Below, piece by piece: positions 57,384-64,000 of a DNA stretch of 64,000 nt. The stretch's first letter is position 1; each line of letters starts with the position of its first letter. A model generated the notes under the pieces. The model made no database searches, was not told the origin of the DNA, and worked only from the letters and a program-made list of their open reading frames with translations. The stretch lies in contig NZ_CP074127.1 in assembly GCF_018282095.1 (NCBI RefSeq), positions 372,001-436,000 of the forward strand. Direction: 5' to 3'. The stretch comes from Pseudovibrio brasiliensis. GTDB lineage: Bacteria > Pseudomonadota > Alphaproteobacteria > Rhizobiales > Stappiaceae. Made by a program: the position numbers and the translations under genes.

Positions 57384-58415
57384 TTAGTCGCCGACTTTTA
57401 TGACAACTTTGCCGAAGTTCTTACCTTCCAGGAGGCCCATGAAAGCTTCTGGCGCATTTTCCAAACCGTCTACCATTTGCTCGCGGTACTTCACTTTACC
57501 CTGCGCAATCCACTGCTGCATATCTGCCGCGAATTTAGGGTAAAGATTTGGGAAACTGTCAAAGATGATAAAGCCCTGCATGCGGATCTTCTTCACCAGC
57601 AAAGTACCCATCAGCATACCCATCCGGTCCGGACCATCCGGCAGACTGGTTGCGTTGTACTGCGAGATCAATCCACACAGCGGAATGCGTGCGTTGGCGT
57701 TGAGCAGCGGCAGAACCGCATCAAACACTGCGCCGCCAACATTCTCAAAATAAACGTCAATTCCATCCGGACAGGCGTCTTTCAGGTCCTGTGCAAAGGT
57801 TGAGGAGTTGCGGTCAAGGCAGACGTCGAAGCCGAGGTTATCAACGGCATGCTTGCACTTTTCAGCGCCGCCAGCGATGCCAACAACACGGCAGCCTTTG
57901 ATCTTGCCGATCTGGCCAACGGTTGCGCCAACAGGGCCGGTTGCTGCAGCAACAGCAATGGTTTCACCAGGTTTCGGCTCGCCGATTTCCAGAAGACCTG
58001 CATAGGCTGTGAAGCCTGGCATGCCCATAATGCCAAGCGCCCAGGATGGCATTGCTGGCTCTTTGCCAAGATTGAACACCATCTCGCCATTGGAAATTGA
58101 GTAGTCCTGCCAACCGCCCAGGCTCACCACCCAGTCACCTTCGGCAAAGCCTTTCAGGTTGGATTTCACCACGACAGAAACAGTGCCACCGACCATGGCA
58201 TCGCCAATTTCCACCGGATCTGCATAGGATTTGGCATCGCTCATACGACCGCGCATATACGGGTCGAGAGACAGATAGACTGTCCGCAGCAGCATCTCGC
58301 CTTCACCCGGTGTTGGGATCGCAGCTTCTTCAAGACGAAAGTTTTTGGATGTTGGAGCCCCAACAGGACGTTCCGCCAGCACAATCTGGCGGTTTACTTC
58401 AGTATTCTGCGGCAT
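57384..58415 (-). CDS. MDR-family NADPH-dependent oxidoreductase (CurA/LTB4DH type)
   Basis: 343 residues from ATG 58415, 7 nt after GAGGA; a longer frame to 58529 lacks support. YLSLDPYMRGRMSD near 50 is diagnostic of the leukotriene B4 dehydrogenase/CurA branch, without zinc ligands; the Rossmann site is AAATGPVGATVGQIGKIKG near 155-172. These enzymes reduce alpha,beta-unsaturated ketones and aldehydes with NADPH. Fits an electrophile-detoxifying operon, 47 bp after Ohr. Confidence 0.9.
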   Translation of the reverse strand: MPQNTEVNRQIVLAERPVGAPTSKNFRLEEAAIPTPGEGEMLLRTVYLSLDPYMRGRMSDAKSYADPVEIGDAMVGGTVSVVVKSNLKGFAEGDWVVSLGGWQDYSISNGEMVFNLGKEPAMPSWALGIMGMPGFTAYAGLLEIGEPKPGETIAVAAATGPVGATVGQIGKIKGCRVVGIAGGAEKCKHAVDNLGFDVCLDRNSSTFAQDLKDACPDGIDVYFENVGGAVFDAVLPLLNANARIPLCGLISQYNATSLPDGPDRMGMLMGTLLVKKIRMQGFIIFDSFPNLYPKFAADMQQWIAQGKVKYREQMVDGLENAPEAFMGLLEGKNFGKVVIKVGD

Positions 58416-58462
58416 TTCAGGTTCCTCAATTAATGTCAGTAATGCTTTGTTATTATTCGGCT

Positions 58463-58876
58463 TTATGAATTCAGCTTGGTGTAAACGCGCAGGTCCACGT
58501 TGCCACAAATTGCGTTGGAGTACGGGCAAAGACTGTGAGCTGTCTGGATTACGTCATCGGCTTGCTCACGGGTCAAACCGGAGAATTCCAGATGCAGGTC
58601 AATGTCCAGTACATATCCCCCCTCTGCTTTCTCGATAACGTTGCCTTCTGCACGCACTTCAATGGAGTTCAACGGATATTCCTTGTGTCCGGAAACCATC
58701 TTTAGTGAGTGTTCAAAGCAAGAGGCATATCCCACCGCGAAGAGTTCTTCCGGTGTAATGCCTGGGCCTTCAACTCCCGGAGGGGTCACTCGAATTTTAG
58801 CAGCTTCGTCGCTCAACGTCGGTTTGGCGGAGCGTCCGTTTTCTGCTGTGATGTCAGTGTCATAGAAGACTTTCAT
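58463..58876 (-). CDS. ohr: Organic hydroperoxide resistance protein (OsmC/Ohr)
   Basis: 137 residues, exact Ohr length. The catalytic cysteines are C53 (GYASCFEHSL) and C117 (AHSLCPYSNA), with R15 and E46 nearby as expected. Ohr reduces organic hydroperoxides with dihydrolipoyl or other thiols. Usually regulated by OhrR; here no OhrR gene is adjacent and the upstream gene is a NemR-like TetR repressor instead. Confidence 0.92.
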   Translation of the reverse strand: MKVFYDTDITAENGRSAKPTLSDEAAKIRVTPPGVEGPGITPEELFAVGYASCFEHSLKMVSGHKEYPLNSIEVRAEGNVIEKAEGGYVLDIDLHLEFSGLTREQADDVIQTAHSLCPYSNAICGNVDLRVYTKLNS

Positions 58877-58927
58877 ATCTTCACCTTAGATTTTGGACTG
58901 GCGTTTGGTTCTTACGGGTTGATGGCG

Positions 58928-59521
58928 TTATGCAGCAGGCAGCATTATCTCTGTGACCTCCAGTGCTTTCTGGAGTGGTTTCTTATCTCGTGTAACTTTT
59001 CCGATGAGGCTGGCGCCAAGCCACATCTGGTAGAGCACCTGAGCAGCCATTCTGGCTTCTAACTTAGGTGCCATGGAACCGTCTTTAATCCCGGCTTCTA
59101 TGATGTCGCCTAAACGTTTCTCTACTCTGGTGGTCATCTGGGCCAACAGCTCTCTCATATCTTCAGAAATGTCTGCTATTTCTGCGCTCAGCTTTACGAT
59201 CAGACAGTGCTTCGAGGCATCCTCGGAGTGTTGATAGTTCTCCCAAAGGTGCCAGTACTGGAACAGCTTTTCACGCATGCTCAGAGCCTCTGTCGCAAGC
59301 AGGGCATCCAAGCTTCTCATATATTCATCTAGGTATTGCTGAACCAATACGCAACCGAAGTGCTCTTTGGATTCGAAGTAATGATAAAACGAGCCTTTCG
59401 GGACTCCGGCAGTTTTCAGCAGTACGCTCAGGCCCATGCTGGAAAAACCTTGCTCTGCTATCAACTTACGCCCGGTTTCCAGGATGTGTTGACGGGTGGC
59501 TTCACTCTTCTTCATCTTCAT
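58928..59521 (-). CDS. NemR-like TetR family repressor
   Basis: 197 residues. HTH at about 27-48 (GFSSMGLSVLLKTAGVPKGSFYHYFESKEHFG) and the stretches CLIVKLSAEIADISEDMRE and QVLYQMWLGASLIGKV follow E. coli NemR closely, including the cysteine before the VKLSAE segment (C107 region) that senses electrophiles and chlorine oxidants. It heads a minus-strand operon with ohr, an MDR reductase and a DJ-1 gene, and a NemR-type operator lies 22 bp upstream. Confidence 0.85.
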   Translation of the reverse strand: MKMKKSEATRQHILETGRKLIAEQGFSSMGLSVLLKTAGVPKGSFYHYFESKEHFGCVLVQQYLDEYMRSLDALLATEALSMREKLFQYWHLWENYQHSEDASKHCLIVKLSAEIADISEDMRELLAQMTTRVEKRLGDIIEAGIKDGSMAPKLEARMAAQVLYQMWLGASLIGKVTRDKKPLQKALEVTEIMLPAA

Positions 59522-59542
59522 AAAGAGTGTTTTAATTAAAAA

Positions 59543-59557
59543 TAGACCGGTCGTCTA
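59543..59557. promoter_or_regulatory. NemR-box-like operator
   Basis: TAGACCGGTCGTCTA: perfect TAGAC/GTCTA arms around CGGTC. It resembles the NemR box TAGACC-N4-GGTCTA with a shortened, imperfect right half. Position just before the NemR-like gene fits autorepression of the whole operon. Confidence 0.6.
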
Positions 59558-59670
59558 GTGCCCTTCGGAATATCCCTTATGACGCCTCTTCACATTGACT
59601 TCATGACGGGAAAAGTCAGGCGGGGATAAGCCTCAGGTTGTGCGTGCTGAAGGCTTGGGCCGGAGCGCAG

Positions 59671-60279
59671 TTATGCCCGCAGCCCCTCTTCCATGATCGC
59701 CCACGAGTTATCGAAGCGCTGCTCGAAATCAGTAGACTCTTCCAGCCGCGAAATGATCAGCGTACCTTCCACAAGCGCGATGATGGCTTCCACCACATCC
59801 TGCTCGTTCTTCTTCTTGATGGTTCCCTGCTCAATGCCTTCACTCACCAGCTTGGCAAGGCGTGCTTTAATTTGGCCGAAGAACCGGCGCAGAACCACCT
59901 TGGCCACGTTGTGGCGATAGAACTCAAACCAGATCGCGGTGATAACCTTATGCGTCCGCAGGAAAATCAGCGATGTCTTGCAGATGTAGTAGATCTGTTC
60001 CAGCTGTGTGGCATCGGGGTCTTCATGCCCTTCCAGCTGCATACGCAGGTCGTCTTCATAGGTGGTGATGTACTCCGCGAGCACTTCATCCTTGGTTGGA
60101 AAGATGCTCGTGACGTCCTTAACCTTCAGGCCCGCGTTAGCGGCGATGTCCGCGTAAGTGGTTTCAAAATAACCGAATTTTTCAAAGCAGCAGATCGCTG
60201 CTTCCAGAATTGCTGACTTGGAGACTAGGGCTGGGGAGTTCTCTGAATACCCTGCGTGGGTGCTGTCCGCGTCACTCAT
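59671..60279 (-). CDS. TetR family regulator
   Basis: 202 residues from ATG 60279, behind AGAGGCAGG; the frame continues to 60327 without support. HTH at about 30-60 (FEKFGYFETTYADIAANAGLKVKDVTSIFPTKDEVLAEY), with a C-terminal domain of the FadR/AcrR-like kind (WFEFYRHNVAKVVLRRFFGQIKARL). No target is obvious; the hydrolase-NTF2-SDR operon 1.1 kb away is one option. Confidence 0.82.
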   Translation of the reverse strand: MSDADSTHAGYSENSPALVSKSAILEAAICCFEKFGYFETTYADIAANAGLKVKDVTSIFPTKDEVLAEYITTYEDDLRMQLEGHEDPDATQLEQIYYICKTSLIFLRTHKVITAIWFEFYRHNVAKVVLRRFFGQIKARLAKLVSEGIEQGTIKKKNEQDVVEAIIALVEGTLIISRLEESTDFEQRFDNSWAIMEEGLRA

Positions 60280-60475
60280 AACCTGCCTCTTTCCACGTCT
60301 ACGCCTGCTACTCTTGTGTGTGAGCAAGCAGTCTGATTAGAAACCCATGATGGAACAACACTTTGCCAAGATGATGGTAAATCGGCATCTATGAATTCTG
60401 ATAAAGATCGAGTGCTTGCTGAATTCGGCTGTTTTAATAATGAGTTACGCGGTGCTCAAGTCGGTCTTTTACATA

Positions 60476-61102
60476 TTACGCTACGCGCTTGAACACGCTT
60501 GTCTGGAATTTTTGCTGGTTTTTCTTCGGCGTAATATGGGTGTGTTCCTGCGTTGCAATCTGCTCAAAAACACCCGGAGCAAGTGCTTCCAGTTTTTCGT
60601 TTAGGGACTGGGAAGAATAGCGCTGAACAGGAAGACCGGAACACTTCTCCGGTCCGTCTTCCGCAAAAGTGGAAATGATGGCGATGCCACCAACAGGAAC
60701 GGACTTAACCAACGCATCTATATAGGCTTTCTGGTCCTGCTCGTTGGTGAGGAAATGAAAGACCGCGCGGTCATGCCAGACCTGATAGGTGCTCTCTGGT
60801 GTCCATTTGGTGACATCGGCGCTGATCCACTCCACATCATCGGCCACGCCGCCCAGACGCTCTTTGCCGGCTTCCAGCACCACTGAGGAGATGTCCAGAA
60901 CCGCGAGCGGACCATAGCCAGCGGCGTGCAGAATGCTCGTCAGCTTGGAGGCGCCACCGCCCACATCAATGAAGCTCTGGCCCAGTTTGAGATAGCTGAT
61001 AACGAGTTGATAAGACAGGGTTGGCTGGTTTTCATACCATGTCAGCTGCTCTTCCTGGCGGGCATCATAAACCGCGTTCCAATGTGCAACTTTCTCGTTC
61101 AT
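60476..61102 (-). CDS. Class I SAM-dependent methyltransferase
   Basis: 208 residues. Motif I FIDVGGGASKL near 45-55, motif II acidic VLDIS near 70, VEWISADVT near 90, and HDRAVFHFL near 110. The protein is short, with the fold of small-molecule or thiol methyltransferases; the substrate is unknown. It stands alone on the minus strand between the TetR gene and a plus-strand operon. Confidence 0.85.
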   Translation of the reverse strand: MNEKVAHWNAVYDARQEEQLTWYENQPTLSYQLVISYLKLGQSFIDVGGGASKLTSILHAAGYGPLAVLDISSVVLEAGKERLGGVADDVEWISADVTKWTPESTYQVWHDRAVFHFLTNEQDQKAYIDALVKSVPVGGIAIISTFAEDGPEKCSGLPVQRYSSQSLNEKLEALAPGVFEQIATQEHTHITPKKNQQKFQTSVFKRVA

Positions 61103-61372
61103 CTCGGGCCTCGCCTTAGCAACAGGGCATATATGGGAGTAGCCGGCTAAGAAAGCAACATTTAATTTAGATAATTCTAATCTACAATCAATGTATTGCG
61201 GTCATTCCCCAGCGTCTTCCTTCTGTCCGCTAGGAGTTTAAGCGATTTTGCCCTGTCTCTGCAGTCACGTTTTTACGATGCGGACAAGCCCATGTTGCTT
61301 GTTAAAGGCATTTTTCCAGTCGACGGGCGATCTTAAGTGCCAGTAACGGTGCGCAAAACCAAGGATCGATAC

Positions 61373-62296
61373 ATGCCTGAGCGGAAGAAACTTGAGAGCA
61401 ATCTGGATAAGGTGGAAGTGCGGCAGGTGGAGTTTGAGTGCCACGGCGAAAAGCTGCATGGGGATCTCTATCTTCCTAAAAAACGACCGCCTTTTGGCAA
61501 ACTTCCCGGCGTTGTCGTGACCGGCGCATGGACTTCGGTGAAAGAGCAAATGGCCGGGCTTTACGCCTCAGAGCTGGCCATGCGCGGGTTCGTGGCGCTT
61601 GCGTTCGACTTCCGCGGCTGGGGGCTTTCTGCTCATGACGGCAAGACCAAGTATCTGGAAGACCCGGCCCGCAAAACCGACGATATCCGTGCGGCGATCG
61701 ACTTTATGGGCCGCTGCCCAGATGTCGACCCCGACAGAATTTGTGGCCTCGGCATCTGTGCATCTGCGGGGTATATGAGCGCGGCAACGGGTGGAAACAG
61801 GCATGTGCATTCGTTGGCCTTGGTCGCGCCTTGGTTACATAATTCCGAAATTGTTTCAGAGGTTTATGGTGGTGCGGAAGGCGTCAGCGAACTGCTGAAG
61901 GTTGGTCGGGATGCCCTGATCCACGAAGAGCCTCGCTACATCGTCGCAGCCAGCAAAGTGGACGAAACGGCGCTGATGTTCGACGTGGAGTACTACACTG
62001 AGGAAGAGCGCGGTCTGATCCCCGAGTTCGACAACAAGTTCAACCTGGCCTCCTGGGAAGCGTGGTTGACGTTTGATGGTGTACACACCGCTGAAAAGCA
62101 GAACCAGCCAACCCTGATCGTGCACAGTGAAGCGGCGGCCATCCCGAAAGGTGCACGGGAGTTTGCGCGGCGGATGGGCGACAGAGCGACGACGCTTTGG
62201 TTTGAGGATGTGACGCAGTTTGACTTTTACGACAAGGCCCAACCCATTGATCGCGCATTGGAAGCTGTTGCCGAGCACTTCCTTTCAACGATGTGA
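61373..62296 (+). CDS. Alpha/beta hydrolase with cysteine-type nucleophile elbow
   Basis: 307 residues from ATG 61373, 7 nt after AAGGA; a GTG at 61337 is a weaker start. The elbow GLGICASAGYM at 125-135 places C129 as probable nucleophile, as in dienelactone hydrolase-like proteins; AFDFRGWGLS near 78-86 is the oxyanion-side strand. Near the C-terminus VTQFDFYD occurs where a catalytic His would be expected, so the third triad member is not obvious. First gene of a hydrolase-NTF2-SDR operon. Confidence 0.82.
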   Translation: MPERKKLESNLDKVEVRQVEFECHGEKLHGDLYLPKKRPPFGKLPGVVVTGAWTSVKEQMAGLYASELAMRGFVALAFDFRGWGLSAHDGKTKYLEDPARKTDDIRAAIDFMGRCPDVDPDRICGLGICASAGYMSAATGGNRHVHSLALVAPWLHNSEIVSEVYGGAEGVSELLKVGRDALIHEEPRYIVAASKVDETALMFDVEYYTEEERGLIPEFDNKFNLASWEAWLTFDGVHTAEKQNQPTLIVHSEAAAIPKGAREFARRMGDRATTLWFEDVTQFDFYDKAQPIDRALEAVAEHFLSTM

Positions 62297-62308
62297 GCAG
62301 GATCTTCC

Positions 62309-63238
62309 ATGAGTGACCCCTCCGAATTTGAACTGGCCAAGGATGTCGCCGCCATAACCTCGGTTATTGAAGGCGTGGTCAACTGTTTTGATCGGGGAGA
62401 TTATGAGAGCCTCGCCACGCTCTACAGCGATCACGTGGAGATGGATTACAGCTCTTTGTTTGGCGGCACCGCACACAAGAAGACCCGGGAACAACAGCTG
62501 ATGGACTGGGCAGGTTTTCTGCCGGGTTTCGATCTTGTCCGTCATTCCCTTGCTGACTTCAACGTACGCATTGAAGAAGGCGTCGCGATCACCACTTGCT
62601 CTGTGGTGGGGCAGCTTTATCTGGGTGAGAAGGTCTGGGAGGTAGAAGGCCTCTATCAGTTCCGCTTGCACAAACGCAGCAACCACTGGCGCATTTTCAA
62701 ACAACGCTTTGTTTTGAAAACCGAAAACGGTAACGGCGACATTGTTGAAACCGCAAAGGACCGCGCCAAAGGCCACCCTCCTCCGTTCGTAAAACGCCGC
62801 AAGGCACAGGCTGCTGTTGTTCGGTTCTTAAAGGCCTTAGAGAACAAGGATATGGACGCGCTGGCGGACGTGTGGTCGGAGAAGGCCGTGCAGGACATGC
62901 CTTATTCGCCCGATGGTTTTCCGGATGTGGTGGAGGGCAAGAGCAACCTCATCAAGCACTACAGCGCCTGGCCGGAAAATGCGGGAGAAGCGGATTTCAC
63001 ATCCAACCTCAAATTCTACCCCATGATGTCGCCGGAATGGGTGTTTGCAGAGTTCACCGGAGAAGTGGAGATCCTGACGACAGGGCGGGAGTACAATCAG
63101 ATCTATGGCGGTTTGTTTCATGTACCCCATGGCAAGATTCAGTATTATCGCGAGTACTTTAATCCCGAACCCTTCCGCTTTGCCTATGACATTGAAGAGG
63201 GAAAAGAGCCGGACAGCTTCCCAACCAGCGAACCTTGA
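62309..63238 (+). CDS. Tandem NTF2-like (SnoaL-fold) protein
   Basis: 309 residues, 12 bp after the hydrolase stop, GGA near the ATG. Residues 10-145 and 165-290 each look like an NTF2/SnoaL unit: VIEGVVNCFDRGDYESLATLYSDHVEMDYSSLFGG, and VVRFLKALENKDMDALADVWSEKAVQDMPYSPDG. Single-domain relatives act as cyclases, isomerases or ketone-binding enzymes. Two fused units suggest an internal pseudo-dimer. Lies between a hydrolase and an SDR gene, so it probably works on the same compound. Confidence 0.8.
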   Translation: MSDPSEFELAKDVAAITSVIEGVVNCFDRGDYESLATLYSDHVEMDYSSLFGGTAHKKTREQQLMDWAGFLPGFDLVRHSLADFNVRIEEGVAITTCSVVGQLYLGEKVWEVEGLYQFRLHKRSNHWRIFKQRFVLKTENGNGDIVETAKDRAKGHPPPFVKRRKAQAAVVRFLKALENKDMDALADVWSEKAVQDMPYSPDGFPDVVEGKSNLIKHYSAWPENAGEADFTSNLKFYPMMSPEWVFAEFTGEVEILTTGREYNQIYGGLFHVPHGKIQYYREYFNPEPFRFAYDIEEGKEPDSFPTSEP

Positions 63239-63307
63239 TGATAATATAAAAATAAATCACTTTCTAAATTAAGTGACACCAAACAAGAACTGCAGCAGAG
63301 GTGCCAG

Positions 63308-63967
63308 ATGGCCAGACGTGCGTTGATTACCGGTGGTAACAGAGGCATTGGGTATGCCATCGCAAAAGGATTGAAGAAAGAAGGCCTTGAGGTCATCATC
63401 GGCTCGCGCAATGCAGAAGCGGGTGCTGAAGCGGCCAAAGAGATCGGCTGCGGACATGTGCAGCTGGATGTGGCCGATCTGCGCTCTATCGAGCAAGCCT
63501 ATGATGATATTGGGGTTATTGACGTTCTGGTGAACAATGCGGGCGTGCTTTACGAAGAGCCTATGCTTGAAAATCCGCGCCAGTTTGAACAGAGCATGCA
63601 GGTGATGGTGCATGGTCCCTATCACATGATACGACGCGCAGCGCCTTCCATGATCGACCGGCAATACGGGCGGATTGTGAACATGAGCTCTGAATGGGGT
63701 TCATTCGCTGAAGGACTAGGCGGACCTGGAGCTTACGGTGTCGCCAAAGCTGCGCTGAACGCGTTGACGTTAGCGCTTTCCCGCGAACTGCCATCTTGCG
63801 TCAAGATCAACTCCATGTGCCCCGGCTGGGTTCAAACTCGCATGGGCGGCAGCGCTGCGACACGCACACCTGAGCAAGGCGCAGAAACGGCGATTTGGTT
63901 GGCGACCCTACCGGAGGCTGGACCAAACGGTGGCTTCTTCAGCGATCACCATCCAATGGATTGGTAA
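63308..63967 (+). CDS. Short-chain dehydrogenase/reductase (SDR)
   Basis: 219 residues. TGGNRGIG at 8-15 binds the cofactor, NNAGVL near 78, catalytic Ser in NMSSEWG near 122, and YGVAK near 140 supply the classical Ser-Tyr-Lys set; SMCPGWVQTRMGG follows. Shorter than most SDRs at its C-terminus but complete. Third gene of the operon, 69 bp after the NTF2-like gene. Confidence 0.9.
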   Translation: MARRALITGGNRGIGYAIAKGLKKEGLEVIIGSRNAEAGAEAAKEIGCGHVQLDVADLRSIEQAYDDIGVIDVLVNNAGVLYEEPMLENPRQFEQSMQVMVHGPYHMIRRAAPSMIDRQYGRIVNMSSEWGSFAEGLGGPGAYGVAKAALNALTLALSRELPSCVKINSMCPGWVQTRMGGSAATRTPEQGAETAIWLATLPEAGPNGGFFSDHHPMDW

Positions 63968-63973
63968 CACCTT

Positions 63974-64000
63974 CTATTCGGCTGGGATCAGCTTCACCGC
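63974..64000 (-). CDS. Possible C-terminal end of a minus-strand gene
   Basis: On the minus strand the last 24 bases read AVKLIPAE followed by TAG at 63976-63974, convergent to the SDR gene. Codon choice looks coding, but eight residues cannot establish it. Confidence 0.3.
   Translation of the reverse strand, partial: AVKLIPAE

Noticed and set aside
1-64000. tRNA genes, CRISPR arrays, insertion sequences, prophage or att sites
   Set aside because: Intergenic regions were read on both strands; no cloverleaf, regularly spaced repeat, transposase or integrase was found.

Overview
The window reads as chromosomal DNA of a marine-type alphaproteobacterium. The GC content looks moderate, low-fifties percent by eye. 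Strong Shine-Dalgarno sites are common, with several TTG and GTG starts. The gene set includes an MbfA-type ferritin/VIT1 protein, DUF2235, TIGR03032, a DevBCA exporter and IclR- and TetR-controlled ABC operons. That mix fits the Pseudovibrio/Stappiaceae neighbourhood, but this is inference from gene content, not a database match. No rRNA, tRNA, CRISPR array, integrase or insertion sequence was seen.

Layout. 1-1.9 kb: a FeeM-like N-acyl amino acid synthase (cut by the left edge) diverges from a ThiF/MoeB-type adenylyltransferase. 2.0-6.2 kb: a NitT/TauT-type ABC transporter is translationally coupled to nnrS, behind an FNR/NnrR-like box and a separate palindrome. 6.2-14.4 kb: a TorS/OmpR-type two-component system diverges from an AfuABC-type uptake operon. 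14.5-16.7 kb: a DUF2235 hydrolase, then cytochrome b561 and cytochrome c'. 17-20 kb: a devBCA-type exporter. 20.3-23 kb: a chemoreceptor co-transcribed with a di-heme cytochrome c peroxidase. 23.5-27.5 kb: an autotransporter and a TIGR03032 protein. 27.5-38.9 kb: a catabolic cluster (IlvD/Edd dehydratase, aldehyde dehydrogenase, IolD-like TPP hydrolase, Gfo/Idh/MocA dehydrogenase, IclR regulator) diverges from a four-gene sugar-type ABC transporter.

38.9-50 kb: MbfA; an unrecognised 767-residue protein with an internal duplication; an AEC transporter with a divergent LysR regulator; an AGCS amino acid symporter; a Sel1-repeat lipoprotein-like or exported protein; an unrecognised 251-residue protein; and a RES/Xre toxin-antitoxin pair with a readable promoter-operator. 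50-53.7 kb: a second, larger autotransporter with Gly/Ala-rich repeats. 53.8-56.5 kb: a YcnI-like copper protein and a tandem DJ-1/PfpI protein divergent from a TetR regulator. 56.6-59.6 kb: a stress operon of NemR-like repressor, Ohr, MDR reductase and DJ-1 protein, with a NemR-box-like operator. 59.7-64 kb: another TetR regulator, a methyltransferase, and an alpha/beta hydrolase, tandem NTF2-fold and SDR operon.

Recurrent themes are nitric oxide and oxidative or electrophile defence (NnrS, cytochrome c', peroxidase, Ohr, DJ-1, NemR), uptake through three complete ABC systems, and surface or secreted proteins. The most unusual parts are the FeeM/ThiF pair, the ABC-NnrS operon, the IolD-like catabolic cluster, the duplicated 767-residue protein and the tandem DJ-1 protein with one degenerate half.
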